Below, piece after piece: positions 11,181 to 22,735 of a DNA stretch of 64,000 bases. The position numbers and the translations under genes are program-made. Below the pieces are notes generated by a model. The model was not told where the DNA came from. It did no database searches and saw only the letters and a program-made list of their open reading frames with translations. How positions within the stretch are numbered: position 1 is the stretch's first letter; every line of letters begins with the position of its first letter. Location of the stretch: positions 30,710,140 to 30,774,139 of the forward strand of contig NC_058342.1 in the NCBI RefSeq assembly GCF_905475395.1. Direction: 5' to 3'. Source of the stretch: Chrysoperla carnea (Eukaryota; Arthropoda; Insecta; Neuroptera; Chrysopidae).

Positions 11181-11820
11181 TTATCAATGCGAGACCAAAC
11201 GCTAGCGTCCACAATTGCAATGGAAAATTGTGAACAAAAATTAACGTGAATGAACAAACACATTTTTATAATGTATTGATTTTCTTTCTAAGGAACGCAA
11301 TACCTATTCTATGATTCACTCTTTGAAACTAAATTATTTAGTACAGCTATCAACCTTTGGTTTAAAATTATAAAGTTCAATAAAAAATTTACAGATGGCA
11401 TTGTATGTATAAAAATTTAACAATACTTTTTTATGCTGTATTATATTCGTAAATTTCATAACATTACAGCAGTAGATTTTTTTAAGCCACTCAAAATTTC
11501 TATCAATGCGAGGCCAAATGCTAGCGTCCAAACATAGAATGGAGAGTTGTGAAGAAAACTTAACGTGGATGAACAAATTCATTTATTATAATGTATTGAT
11601 TTTCTTTCTAAACGGAATACCTATTCTATGATTCACTCTTGAAACTAAATGAATTAGTGCAGCTACAAACCTTTTGTTTAAAATTATGAAGTTCAATAAA
11701 AATTTTACAGATGGCATTGTATGTATAATAATTTAACAACAATACAACTTATTTTATACTGTATTATATTTGTAAATTTCATAACAGCAGTAGTTTTTTT
11801 TTTTAGTTATTCTTTCAAAT
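11181..11820. repeat. Tandem duplication K, 2 x about 320 bp
   Basis: The unit beginning 'tatcaatgcgagaccaaacg' at 11181 is repeated from 11501 with the same order of blocks: 'tgctagcgtcc', 'aatgtattgattttctttct', 'cctattctatgattcactc', 'cagatggcattgtatgta'. The two copies have small indels. A frame open across 11334-11582 on minus spans the repeat junction and is not evidence of a gene. Confidence 0.85.
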
Positions 11821-12389
11821 ATCATCCATAATGTGACTAAATGTGTGACGTCAGTAAACAATTTAAAGTACCATAACCTTTAACACAACCAAGCAATTCA
11901 ATCAATATGTAATTGATTGCAATAATGTACAATTTTATTTAATGTATGGTTTGGTGAGCTAAGCGAGTACATAGTCCTTAGTTACAAGCATATATACATT
12001 TATTTTACATATCAAAAAATTTAACGTATTATTAATTTAATCAAAACATATAATTCAAGTATATGATTATTTTGAATGTTCAATATACGGTGTACGGTGT
12101 ATCACTAAACGGGTATACTAGAAAAGTTGAAATTTTGTGTCTGTTTGCTTCGCAGGGACACATTTAAGGATCAATTAAGTTGATATCAAGTTGAGAAATA
12201 GTTGATTGAAATAAATACCACGATTCAATAAATAAAATAAGATATTGTATTTATATTATCCTGCAAGGACCCCGAACACAATACATTTATTTTTGGTTTC
12301 TGTAAAAATTAATTTTTATCTATGGATTAAGGTAGATTTAATCCTGCTGATCAAAAGTTCTTATGGACTCAACCCTCAAAAACCCTTCT
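11821..12389. other. AT-rich spacer
   Basis: No gene or named repeat is recognised. A frame open at 12245-12514 runs into the family G fragment and is rejected. Confidence 0.35.
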
Positions 12390-12497
12390 GGTTTTTGGCA
12401 AGAAAGCGTGTGTATTTTTCAGAAATAAATTTTTGGTGGCTTTTTGTTAGCAAAATCAACATTTTGAAGTACTGTTTCAAAAAAAGTAGAATACCCT
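12390..12497 (-). mobile_element. Family G fragment (5' end only)
   Basis: On minus this gives the first about 110 bp of family G: the AGTACTTC...AATGTTGATTTTGC, GCCACCAAAAATTTATTTC and ACACACGCTTTCTTGCC blocks. The terminal GGGTATTC is at the right edge. The rest of the element is absent. Confidence 0.75.
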
Positions 12498-12899
12498 TTT
12501 TTGTAAATAGATGACAGGAGAATTTTACTGCAAGTAATCTAGACGGTTTTCAAAAAAAGTGTCACCAATGAAGGCTAGGTTAAAATTTTTTATGAAATAA
12601 ATGCCACAGTCTAATAAATAATGATACTATTAAATTTTCAACGAGGTATTCGTGTCGTATTAATATTAAATTTAGCACATGTACATACATTATTCAAATA
12701 TTTCAATCAATTTATTAAATTTATAATATGATAAACATATGATTTGTAATCGTAAATTTGAATTTTATTGTTTCAATAAAAAATAATTTTTGCTAGAAAA
12801 AGAAAAAAATTTTGGGCATGTGAGAACAGGCGTATATTCTTAATTGTCATAATTTATTTACTAGATATCACAGGGAAAAACTTGAAGCAATAATTTTAT
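12498..12899. other. AT-rich spacer
   Basis: Nothing recognisable beyond AT-rich DNA. Confidence 0.35.
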
Positions 12900-13310
12900 T
12901 TTATCATATTCGTTGTGTGTGTATTCATGATAGGGACAATGAAAACGATGCCAACGCTTCCAGTGAAAAATTTTGGCGATAAAGGACGCTGTTATGATTA
13001 ATTTGCAATTCTTTAAATGTTAATATTATAGAAAATGTCAAATTAAAATTATTGAAAAACACTAATTAATTAAACTTAATGCATTAAAAATTGTGAAAAT
13101 AAGAAATCAAATTGCACAAATATTATTTTTGAAATGTAAATTATCATAACTATTTATTTAAATTTGTGAGACAATAATATTAAATTTTTAATGTAAGTCA
13201 TAAATTCAATCCATACAATTATATATACATCCATACAATTCCATAATTAACGTAGTGTAATTACCATGGAAACGCCTCCAATAAAACTCACACACGGTGC
13301 GAATTGATTT
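12900..13310 (-). repeat. Family I repeat, uninterrupted copy
   Basis: The reverse complement matches 3905-4128 followed by 4681-4795. Where the 4-kb copy holds the family A element, this copy has about 75 bp of its own AT-rich sequence (about 13015-13090). It therefore serves as the empty-site comparison. The frame 13206-13427 on minus is not a gene. Confidence 0.75.
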
Positions 13311-13318
13311 TTTTACAA

Positions 13319-13545
13319 GATTGTCGAAATATTTTTGATAGGTTTTTATCACACTCTCTAGATTTTTTGATATAGAAATATCCAATTGGAAAGGATATCC
13401 TAAATGATTCATCATTTTTTCAGCCAACTTTGAACGATAAAATAATAATAAAAAGCCCGATGACCTAGGAATTTTTTATGATTTTTGTAAACTTTATTTA
13501 TCAAAAAATGTATTTATAAAGTTTTATTGAAATCCAGCTAGTATT
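13319..13545 (+). repeat. Dispersed repeat, family H copy 2
   Basis: This is closely similar to 188-412 on the same strand. It directly abuts the family I copy, which suggests H and I may be parts of one larger element here. Confidence 0.7.
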
Positions 13546-13885
13546 ATACAAACCTTGCATATCTTTTTAAAAATTTTAGTAAAAAATATTTTTTTAGACA
13601 CGGGCTTTTATTGTAATAAAAAGTATAAAATAATTTTTCTTATGAATCTTATAACATGATTATACTAAAAATTTTTATTTAAATTTTTTTATATGGAGGT
13701 AAAACCACTAAAATAGATTGAATAATAATAACAATAAATTCCAGTTATATTTTTGTATCGGTTTTAATGATTATAGGTAAAGTAAATCTAATAAATCAAT
13801 AAAATGATTATAATACTATTATACCCGCTGATATTAAAATGCATTTATTAAAATATATTATACTTCAGACTACAGACCATTTTTT
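13546..13885. other. AT-rich spacer
   Basis: No gene or named repeat is recognised. Confidence 0.35.
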
Positions 13886-14700
13886 TCTGCATTAAATTAC
13901 AGAAGTGTTTTTTTTTATTTAAATTGGTTCAGTATCACGTACTGACTGTAAATGCGCAAAATCCTTACAAAAATAGGCGCGGGAAGTACCTCCATTTTAA
14001 GGAAAACCGTCTTGGGCTATATCACCATAACCGTGCACTTTAAGCTAAAATTGGTAATAAGGTAATAATAACCTTTTTTGTAGATAATTTTGATAACTTT
14101 TTAGTCAATTTTCTATTTAATCTAAAAAAAATTTCAAGGGGTGGGCGCTGCTTTTGCAGATAAGAAGGAAAATTATTTATTGCTTATTATGTCACTAACA
14201 TTAACATTTTTCATATATTTATTGAATTTTTATAATTACACTACGTATACTTCTTTTTTATTTACCTTGCACCCGGTGGTTGCAACAATAAACGCGTTAT
14301 AACTTCACAAATATTAATTTTAGAAAAAAAAGTTTAAAGTAAATGTTTTAGGAAATTTATGGATTTACACGTTAAGTTATTTTCTCGTTTAAACAAATAT
14401 TAGAAGACATATCGGTCAAATAGTCAATAAGTAAATCGTCATAGTCGTATAAATCATAAACGGTTAGTGATACAAAAACAAATTGTTTTAGAAAAGTTAG
14501 GTAATTTAATTATCTACATTGAGTATTTGCCTTTTTTTGTCAAAAGTGCACGGTTATGGAGAGTTAGCCTAAAACGGTTTTCCTTAAAATGGAGGCACTT
14601 ACCCCGCCTATTTTTGTAAGGATTTTGTGCATTTACATCCAGTACGTGATACTGAATTTAAATAAAAATAATAACTCCTGTAATTTAGTGCATGAAGGAG
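13886..14700. mobile_element. Family J fold-back element with long terminal inverted repeats
   Basis: The left arm (about 13886-14055) and right arm (about 14540-14700) are inverted copies of each other. They share TGCA(T/C)TAAATTACAG ends, 'agtatcacgta', 'ccattttaaggaaaaccg' and 'ccataaccgtg' blocks. The arms are about 160 bp and the interior about 480 bp, with no ORF of note. A second copy with one arm lies at 36735-37080. Class is uncertain: the long arms fit a fold-back or MITE-like DNA element. Confidence 0.8.
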
Positions 14701-15076
14701 AAGAGTAACTAACTTCTATATAACCTGTATTATTAGAATATATTTAACAGTGAGTTATAAGAGTTAAAAGTTACTGACTGAGGTGAGTGAGTAGTTTTAA
14801 TAATATTTTAATAAAAAAATAAAATAAAATACCACAAACCTATTAGAAGTTTGAAATCAGTAACCAAACCATACTAACATATTTTAAAACTACCCACAAC
14901 AATGCTTTCTAACTAAATCATTTCAATTTATAGCGCCTTGTTATATTGCTTACTTGTTGTTATTTTCATAATGGGTGTTCCATTAAGAGTGTTCGAACTT
15001 TAAGCTAGTATATGACTTAGATTATTTCATACCATTTCTTGTGATATTAAATATCTGACAAATAAGGAAGAAAAAC
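14701..15076. other. AT-rich spacer
   Basis: Nothing recognisable. Confidence 0.35.
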
Positions 15077-15675
15077 AGTTCGAAAAATTTGAGTCGGAAA
15101 GTCGGATTTGAATGCGGTTTTTGCCATTCGATTAATTAGAGCGTCAGGAAATTTTGTGATCTAATCTGATTTATAAGAAATTAAAAATATGCAATTAGTA
15201 CAATTAATATGCATTTTATAATTGCATTTTAAATCGATCGTTAATATTAAATTCCCAATTCGGTTAATAGTGATGAAAATGTTTTCAAACTTGTAACATG
15301 GAGGTTTTTGGGGCCGCTGAACACGAACATTGTGACAGAATTGGTCTCAGAGGTACCTGGTTCTCAGGGCAAATAGTCGTCTAGTGGAGTTTTCTTGAAA
15401 TTTGTTATATAATCGGTCCAAACTCATTACACGAGGGTTTTTGGAGTCGCTTAACACGATTATCGTGTCAGAATTTGTTTCAGAGGTACCTGGTTTACCT
15501 GGAGTTTTCGAGAAATTCGTCATATAATCAGTCCAACCTCTTAACTATGAGGTTTTTGAGATCGCTGAACACGAACATTGTGACAGAATTGGTCTCCGAG
15601 GTACCTGGTGCAATTGTATCCCAGTCGCTTCCTGGAGTTTACGAGAAATCCGTCATATAATCAGTCCAAATTCGT
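15077..15675 (+). repeat. Family C element: unique end plus about 3 minisatellite units
   Basis: Positions 15077-15300 form a conserved flank ('aatgcggttttt', 'cattcgatta', 'gcgtcaggaaattttgtga', 'atgcatattt'-like). From 15300 there are about three 125-131-bp units marked by 'gctgaacacgaacattgtga', 'agaggtacctgg' and 'gagaaattcgtcatataatc'. The whole block reappears inverted at 63225-63745. Open frames through the units read LNTNIVTELVSEV in several copies, but units are not in frame with each other and contain stops. Confidence 0.85.
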
Positions 15676-16382
15676 TACTAAGGATTGGAACTATTCATAA
15701 AAAATGACACACAAAATGGCATAAAATACTTTTTTCAATTAAATGAAACAACTAAGATATCTCATATATAACTTCTTTTATTTATATTTAAAGTTTGTAC
15801 TCTCTTAATGGAAAACCCCTTATCTATCTCTGTATGGTGAGTGTATCGGTATGTTTTATTTTTTTAAGACAAATATTATTTTATTATTATATAACATCAG
15901 TAGATTATAAATTAAAACGTATTCAAAAATTATACAGAGGTGTATTTAGATTTAATTATTTATATTTGAGATACTACTGGTATTAGTGCGGTGTTATTGA
16001 GTTAGATACGTGGACAAGAGCATTTTGGTACCTGGTTTAATGAAAAACCTACATAAGCGAAAACAATTACATATTAACCTATTGAATTTTCGCTTATCTT
16101 TGTTTAATTGTAGTTAGAGTCATAACGGGGTTAATTGTATTTTAATCTATAATGGCTAATAGTTCGTTTTGTTAAGTGCGTTAAGTTATTTCCTAATTTT
16201 TCGGGGTTTTTTAATAGCAGGAAATGAAAGAGGAGTGCTTCAAAAATTTAAAAAGTTGTGCATCGATTAAACTCAAATTTGGACAAGATAACAATCAGCT
16301 TCAAGGATTTTTTAAATTTATTTTTGGAGTTAAATCGTTTTATCGATTATAATTCACTCGATTATTTTCAAATATACAAGGG
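15676..16382. other. AT-rich spacer
   Basis: Frames at 15795-15986 and 16258-16443 lack plausible coding character, and the second runs into a SINE. No gene is called. Confidence 0.35.
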
Positions 16383-16680
16383 TAAGGTTAGGTTATATTG
16401 GCTGTCCACGAAGGACACACTTAGGCTAGAGAGCCCATTGTGAAACAATATATGTGTTTTACCACCTTTCCGCTGAAATTTCATTTATCAGCTCCTCAAT
16501 TTCAGAGGCTGAGTGCACCTTCTTCATGAATATACCATGCACTACACCAACCCATCACAACTATTAATTAAATTAATTTTTAACTATTATTTCAACTATT
16601 AATTTTGGCGGGAATCGAACCCGCTACCTTAAGCATACCGCGGACGGAATTGGTTAAGCCTTATCCAACTGAGGGGTTCC
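16383..16680 (-). mobile_element. tRNA-derived SINE with CCTAA-type tail (SINE-T), copy 1
   Basis: On minus the tRNA-like head contains AACCAATTCC and the B box GGGTTCGATTCCCGCC. The body runs through 'gtgatgggttggtgtagtgc', 'ctctgaaattgaggagctga' and 'gtgtccttcgtggacagcc'. The 3' end is CAATATAACCTAACCTTACC. It matches 17382-17657 and 51239-51520. No clear target duplication is visible for this copy. The A-box region is mutated. Confidence 0.85.
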
Positions 16681-17100
16681 GAACCAAAATAAAAAATCGA
16701 AATTGTGACCAAAAGGTTGATAAATGACAGCAAACGAAGTAAAGGTTATAACATAATCATCTTTGTATTTAAAATTGAATTTGCCCAGCCAAAGCGGATT
16801 GTTCACGGCTAGTACTTTCATATATTAAATATTTACTTATGTGGATGTTAAAATAAAAAAATATGCATGAATTATAGTAATTGTCGACAGTAATCATATT
16901 CACTGAATTTGTTGTTGTGCTGCCTAGCTGTTCTAACTGCTAGCCGACTTTGACCCAATTGACTCAATTCGTATACAATTTGTCTACTGCAGATTTTTGT
17001 CATTTGTATCTATTTGTATAAGTTTAGTTGTTCAAAAAGTCTTTATTTCAAATCAATAGAATATAATAGAATTTTTTTATCAACTAATCGTTACTCGTCC
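16681..17100. other. Spacer
   Basis: No gene is recognised. Positions 17036-17043 hold an AATAAA on minus, about 60 nt downstream of the small open frame that follows. Confidence 0.3.
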
Positions 17101-17214
17101 TCATCGTTCGTCAATTCTTTTGACAATGCCATGGTCTTCTTCGATATATTCCAGTTTGTTTCTTAAAGTATCCACGGACCTTTCGCTCGCCAAGCTCGTT
17201 TCGTTCACAGGAGA
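17101..17214 (-). pseudogene. Possible 3'-terminal exon fragment, unidentified
   Basis: On minus, 37 codons are open before a TGA at 17101-17103, reading about ...SERSVDTLRNKLEYIEEDHG... and ending IVKRIDER. The stretch is clearly GC-richer than its surroundings. The residues are mixed and charged, as in a helical coding segment, and an AATAAA lies about 60 nt downstream. There is no in-frame ATG and no convincing splice acceptor at the upstream edge, so it could be an exon whose acceptor I misjudge, a gene remnant, or chance. Confidence 0.2.
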
Positions 17215-17381
17215 TTATTATTTACTTTTTTTTGTATGGCTTTAATGTCGTAATAAATAAATAAAATTACACTTTTGACTAGATTATGTTATCTTGCACA
17301 GTAAATTTATTCCAAAAACAAAAATTGGCAACTGGGTAGTCGCAATTATGTAATTTTCGAGAAACTATATACCCTACGTTA

Positions 17382-17657
17382 GGTTAGGTTAGGTAGGCTC
17401 CTATTAGCGCAGTTGGTTAAAGCGTAACCAATTCCGTCCCCGGTATTGAGGTAGTATGGTAGCGAGTTCGATTCCCGATGTCACAACAAAATTAATTTAA
17501 TTAATAAGTTGTGATGGGCTGGTGTAGTGCATGGTATATACATGAAGGAGGTGTACTCAGCCTCTGAAATTGAGGAGCTGACAAATTTTTATTTATGGTT
17601 TCACAATGGGCTCTATAGTCTAAGTGTGTCCTTCGTGGACAGCCAATATAACCTAAC
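17382..17657 (+). mobile_element. SINE-T copy 2, with TTAGG-type repeats also at its 5' end
   Basis: The A box (TTAGCGCAGTTGG, 17404) and B box (GAGTTCGATTCCC, about 17463) mark the tRNA-like head. The body matches the other two copies. The element is flanked by a 14-bp direct repeat, TATACCCTACGTTA at 17368-17381 and TATACCCTAAGTTA at 17658-17671 (one mismatch), interpreted as the target-site duplication. Between the left duplication and the tRNA head lies GGTTAGGTTAGGTAGG. The 3' end is CAATATAACCTAAC. Copies 1 and 3 lack the 5' pentamers. Confidence 0.9.
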
Positions 17658-17744
17658 TATACCCTAAGTTACTCCTGGTATGAACCCAACTACACCTTAT
17701 TCATCAAAATCAATTCAATATTTCCAAAAATTACCTAGCTACTT

Positions 17745-17810
17745 ACAGAAAAAACAAACAAACAAACTTTATCTCTTTATAATATTAGTGTATATAGATG
17801 GTATTGTATA
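17745..17810 (+). repeat. RTE-type tail fragment
   Basis: 'acaaacaaacaaactttatc' followed by 'tataatattagtgtatatag' is the arrangement seen at the outer end of family F and at 42940-42990. It resembles the common 3' tail of arthropod RTE-like non-LTR elements. Only the tail is present. Confidence 0.55.
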
Positions 17811-19344
17811 TAATAAAAATAATTCTCAAGTCTAATTCGTATTTTTCGATAATGCTTTGAATTTTTATCGTTGATGGATACAATCTATGAATAGAAAAGG
17901 CCAGTCAGACAAATAACAATTTAATTCAAAAAATAACTTTTAGATTTATAAATAAATATGAAAAAATGGAAAAATATTCTTTTACAAAGTAGCTCTTTAA
18001 TTCAGACTATCAATCGCTTCCACTAATGTTGTGATTTTTTCGATACTAAAGTAAATAAAGTTGATTAAAAAGTTTGCTTTGAGTAACAGACATTTGAAAA
18101 CAAAATTAAGCAACTTTAGGTGGTTCATCTGTGTGTTGATAAAATACAAAAACAATTTTTTAAAGAATTCAAAAATTCAAAAGTTACAGTCTGCTAAAGT
18201 GTTGGGGTGTGTAAAAAAGATGCGTCGTGGTTGATTCTAATCCTTCAACTCATCTAAAAAAACAATTCTTAATGAGCAAAAATGTCATAATAGAATTTAT
18301 GTCTAAATGGGTCTGGACCAATTTTTTATTTTGTTTTTTCAAGAGTTTTCATTCAATGTTAAGACTTTTTTAGTATTTGAAAAAACTATCATTGTATGGT
18401 CATCTATGACTAAAGACAAAAATTATCATTATAACTATTTTGCCCTCTGTTTTGGTAATATCATCTATATTTATAAATAAAAACTACTCCCATAATCAGC
18501 AATCTCGGAAACGGTTCCAAAGATTTTCCTGAACATTTGTATGCAGGGGGTTTTTGGAAAAAAATTGATCTAGCGAGGTTTCATTTAAAAAAAATGACGT
18601 TTTATGCGTGTTTTCAGGAAAAGCTGAAACATTGACTGCAAAATATGACTCTTCCTGACATCTATTGGCGACGAAATAAAGTACATTACCGGGACATTAA
18701 AATTTTCGTTTGTGTGGCAACATTTTAACTCAAAAAATACCGAGTAAAGCTCGGTGATCCAAGTACTTTATTTAAAATTTCGAATTAACTTACACAATTT
18801 GTGAAAAAAAATTTTATGATTGAAAGTGTTCAGTAACTTTATAATCACAACATAGTATAACGTATACATAATGTTATAGATTTTTTTTGAATGGTAATAA
18901 TCGTCAATGGTCCATGCAGTAAACTCAGCAATGGCCTCCTAATACATTTAATAAAATTGTCTAAAAATTTTACTAGAAAATTAATTTCGTAAAGTATGTT
19001 TACATTTTTCATTTAGAAAAATGTTTATCAAAAAATTGTTTTTGTATTAAATAAATAATTTAGAAATGCAAGAACGTGAAAACAATTTTTACGTTCAAGG
19101 CTAAAGGTATGAAAATTTGTATGAAAATTTTTAAAGGGAAGAGTTTATTAAATGTAACCTCCATAAATAATAAACTAAAATATTGTTTTAATAAGCATTT
19201 ACCATCTCCATTCAAATCTAGAATACAGTCAAAACCAGCTATGTCGACATCGGTAGTGGAGCAAGGCGCTTGATGTAACAAGGGTAAGTATTAACAGCTT
19301 GATCACTAGGGATTTAAACTTTATTAACTTATTTCTTTGACTCA
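17811..19344. other. AT-rich intergenic region, no gene seen
   Basis: Complementary open frames at 19060-19281 overlap each other and have no recognised domain. Nothing else stands out. Confidence 0.35.
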
Positions 19345-19866
19345 ATAGGGTATTCCACTATTTTTGAAAAAGTACTTCAAAATGTTGATTTTGCTAATAA
19401 AAAGCCACGAAAAATTTATATCGGAAAAATACACACGCTTTCTTGACAAAAACTTAAATTAAATTTTAGATCTTTTTTAAACTGTCAAAAACGCGGGCAT
19501 ACAATTTGATGATGTAATATCGGTATCATTATACGAAATAACACAAATAAGTTTGACAGATATATTCATAGACATCTGATTATAATAAATATAAATACTT
19601 ATCTATCTATGGATATATTATACCCAGCTGTCTACACTGAACTAACTGATGGTCTATGACTCATACCGCTATGACATCACAGCAGGGCTTACCCGCGTTT
19701 TAGGTCACGTGATATGCAGTTTAAAAATTACGATTTTTCATTTTAATATTATAAAAGAAAAAAGTGCTTTTATGGCACGTAATCAGAATATTTAAGTATA
19801 TTTTTACATAAATTTTAACTTTTTTCAAATTTCACGAATAATTTTTGACTAACGATAATACCCTAT
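19345..19866 (+). mobile_element. Family G MITE-like element, full length
   Basis: The termini are ATAGGGTATT (19345-19354) and AATACCCTAT (19857-19866), a perfect 10-bp inverted repeat. The total is 522 bp. The interior matches 7362-7871 and, inverted, 58470-58980. It has no coding capacity. The flanks (CA left, TT right) do not give a clean duplication, while the 58-kb copy is flanked by TA on both sides. Confidence 0.88.
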
Positions 19867-20566
19867 TTTACCGATATACCGCACCAGACGGTGCAGTAAG
19901 TTAATCTGTGCTATCAATTCATTTTTACGGGTAACTTATAATTTTACTTTCGTAAATTTTTGATTGGCTTTACTATTATCGACTAATTAAAGCTTGCTAT
20001 ATTTTATTTGGTGTTTTTCATTTATTTACGATGTTATGTAACCGTTTTCAAGATTATGCAAAAAAGGTATTGTGTCCCCAGCGCGAGTTAAGCTCGCAAC
20101 GCCCCTTCCGTAACGACCATAATTTTTGATCCTTCAATGTCGCTATAACTGATTTGGCCTGTATAACTTTTTATTTAACTATAGTTTTCATGGGAACGAT
20201 AATTACAATATTCTAAACCGTTGATCGAGCAATTTCGAATTTTTTGTTCTAGAACATTAAAATTTAGTAATAAAATATAGTAATAATAGTTGTTATCCTT
20301 CGGCGTTTTGGACTTTAGCGGGTAGAGAAGGGTGAGGGATAATAAACAATTTTAATTTAAAAAATCTGTTTTATATAATCTATTATAATCTCTAATATAT
20401 GGATTATACCTTTTATTACAATAATATTTAATATAAAAAAAAACTGCTATCTTTACTCACATTATCCGTAGTAAAGTATAGAACGCATAGAAATGTAAGG
20501 GAAATTGGGCTAAAATGATCTCTCGTTGTTTTGTACCATACATTATTTTATGGATAAATATCTGCC
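19867..20566. other. AT-rich spacer
   Basis: No gene is recognised. Positions 20505-20545 ('gggctaaaatgatctctcgt') resemble 34326-34350. Confidence 0.35.
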
Positions 20567-20915
20567 ATGTGGTCTCCTCAAATTTTCGAGAAATCGTCAT
20601 ATATTCTGTCTAAATTCGTTACACGGGGGTTTTTGGTATCACCGAACAAGAATATCGTGATAGAAATAGTACCTGACGCCTTCTGGAGTTTTCGAGAAAT
20701 TCGTCATATAATCCTCGGGATACCGTTGCACCAATTACCTCTGAGACCAATTCTGTCACGATATTCGTGTTCAGCGATCTCAATAACCCCCTAGTAACGA
20801 GCTTAAACTGATTATATGACGAATTTCTCGAAAACTCCAGGAGGTGGTGGGGATACTGTTGCACCAGGTACTTCTGAGATCAATTCTGTCATGATATTCG
20901 TGTTCAGCGACCGAA
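20567..20915. repeat. Family C minisatellite, head-to-head inverted units
   Basis: Positions 20575-20712 carry the unit in plus orientation ('gagaaattcgtcatataatc'). From about 20713 the orientation flips ('gataccgttgcaccaatta', then 'tattcgtgttcagcgatc' and 'gacgaatttctcgaaaactc'). The two halves form an inverted pair. Open frames on both strands here (20567-20794, 20619-20864) are products of the repeat. Confidence 0.8.
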
Positions 20916-20984
20916 TTTAATTAGTTATTACAATATACAAAAAGCTGTATTAAATAATTAGTATGCATCGTAATTCATGATATA

Positions 20985-21575
20985 TTGTTTGTGAGAAGTT
21001 TAAAATATTATATTTATATTACAAATATCTATTATATTATAAATACGAAAGTAAGCATGTTTGTCTGTTTGTTTGGTTGTTTGTTTGTTTGTTTATGTGT
21101 TTGTTTGTTACGCTTTCACGAAAAAACTAGCGAATGGTTTTTAATGAAACAGCACAGCAATATAGCTGATATATCATAATACATTTAACACATGAGATAT
21201 AATTTATAAAGATATATTAATAAAAAAATTAAAAAAATTAATTTAATTTGACATTACCATAAATTACAGATTTCTGTAAAAGTAGTCCTTTGACATTACC
21301 ATAAATTACAGATTTCCGTAAAAGTAGTCATTTGACATTACCATAAATTATAGATTTCTGTAAAAATAGTCAATATAAAATATTTCAAGGCCATCTTCTC
21401 TGATATACTCAATGAATAATTACTATTATACATTTAAAAAAATAGAAAACCATACATATATTTTACCTGTGTAAAATAATCCTTACCATTATTTCGAGTG
21501 TCATAGAAAGGGGATAAGCGGGAGCAATCTTTATCAATCATTACTTTTAAACCTAGCGAAGCGGGTGGGTATCAC
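20985..21575 (+). mobile_element. Family F (RTE-tail-like) non-autonomous element
   Basis: The element starts near 21040 with 'ataaatacgaaagtaagcatg' then (GTTT)n at 21060-21108 and 'ttacgctttcacg'. It continues through 'cagcaatatagctgat', a 42-bp triple repeat and 'ccatcttctctgatatactc', and ends with 'acctagcgaagcgggtgggtatcact' at about 21553-21575. It matches 44128-44560 inverted. The start resembles the conserved 3' end of RTE-clade retroposons in insects. No reverse transcriptase is present. Confidence 0.75.
21248..21373 (+). repeat. 42-bp tandem repeat, three units
   Basis: Units begin at 21248, 21290 and 21332, each with TTGACATTACCATAAATTA then CAGATTT.CTGTAAAAGTAGT. Spacing is exactly 42 bp with few substitutions. 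The unit contains the inverted pair CAGAAATC/GATTTCTG found in the other family F copies. There are no spacers, so it is not CRISPR-like. Confidence 0.92.
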
Positions 21576-22735
21576 TATAGTTTAAATATAAATATTCTTT
21601 CAAATAGTTATATACCATGTGATAATTACACATTAGATCTGAAATACACTTTAGATCCACATTTTTTCAAATGTATCTTAAACAGAAAATCTTATACATT
21701 TAAATTTCGGATGTTACGAGAAACCCTATTGCTCCAATTTTTGTATACCCCTCCCCTTTCACAGAAACAGTCAAATATCTATGTTTTGAACCAAGTCAGG
21801 CTATGTTATTGACAGTTTACCGTTTTCGTTATTTGGAAAGCTGAAAACAATTCAAAAAAATTAAATTTTGGAGAGCTTATTCAAAATTCATTAAGTAATT
21901 CTTTTGAGTAATTTCTCAATTATTTGTTAATTTAAAAAATCGAAGTATGAATTAGAACAATTGCGGGTCAATTACCATCCCGCAAAAACTTTCTGCAGAA
22001 TGCGATAAAATTATCTGAATTTTGCGACAGTTGGTAGCCCTAGCTCTATCACTAAGTGATAATCCTGTATAAACTAATATTATAGCCGTATATTCACAGT
22101 GATTTTATAGTATGTGCGATTTATTTGATTAACACTGTATTTATACGCACAGCACGCGTTTAGTTTTTAGCTTTTCAAATGAATACACATAGTACCCGAG
22201 TACACAGTTCACATAGTAAAGCATATACGGCTGTATCCGTTGGGAAAACTTACGAATTCGATTTCTTTACATATGAAAAACGTTCTTCAATAAGAATAAA
22301 AAATTTTTCATTCGAAATTCTAGTCTAATTTTTTTAAGGTAGTTCACTCGTGAAATGGTTATAATAACTATAATAACTGATTGCTATACATGTATAGATT
22401 TTACACAAAAATTTTCCCGATTATTTATATTTTTCTTTTTAAATTTTTCAAAAAAGCATCAGTTATGGAGGACATTTAAAAAATTACTCTAAATATGTAA
22501 AGAAATCGTATAGGCAATGTTTTCCTAACGGATGCACCTGCATGTACTCTACTAACAGTACACAGTCATTAAAGGCATAGTGATAGTCAGTCATAGACTT
22601 AGACACACTCCACATAGCTAGTTGTGCACCGTATATGGCATGATTATAAATATTAATTATCATTTTTTAACCAATGTTTATGTCAGTTTAATTGCATGTG
22701 TATGTGTGTAGTGTGAAATGTTACTTAAAGTATGT
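21576..22735. other. AT-rich spacer
   Basis: No gene or further repeat is recognised. Confidence 0.35.

Noticed and set aside
11334-11582. 82-codon minus frame
   Set aside because: It spans the junction of tandem duplication K, so the frame is a by-product of the repeat.
12245-12514. 89-codon plus frame
   Set aside because: Its second half is antisense to a family G fragment.
15475-15660. LNTNIVTELVSEV frames recurring at 15, 20 and 63 kb
   Set aside because: They come from one face of the family C minisatellite. Units are out of frame with each other and contain stops.
17382-17397. Interstitial telomere
   Set aside because: Only about three pentamers inside a SINE target duplication; better explained as part of the retroposed unit.
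21248-21373. Possible CRISPR-like array
   Set aside because: Three directly abutting 42-bp units with no spacers, in a eukaryotic genome; a simple tandem repeat.
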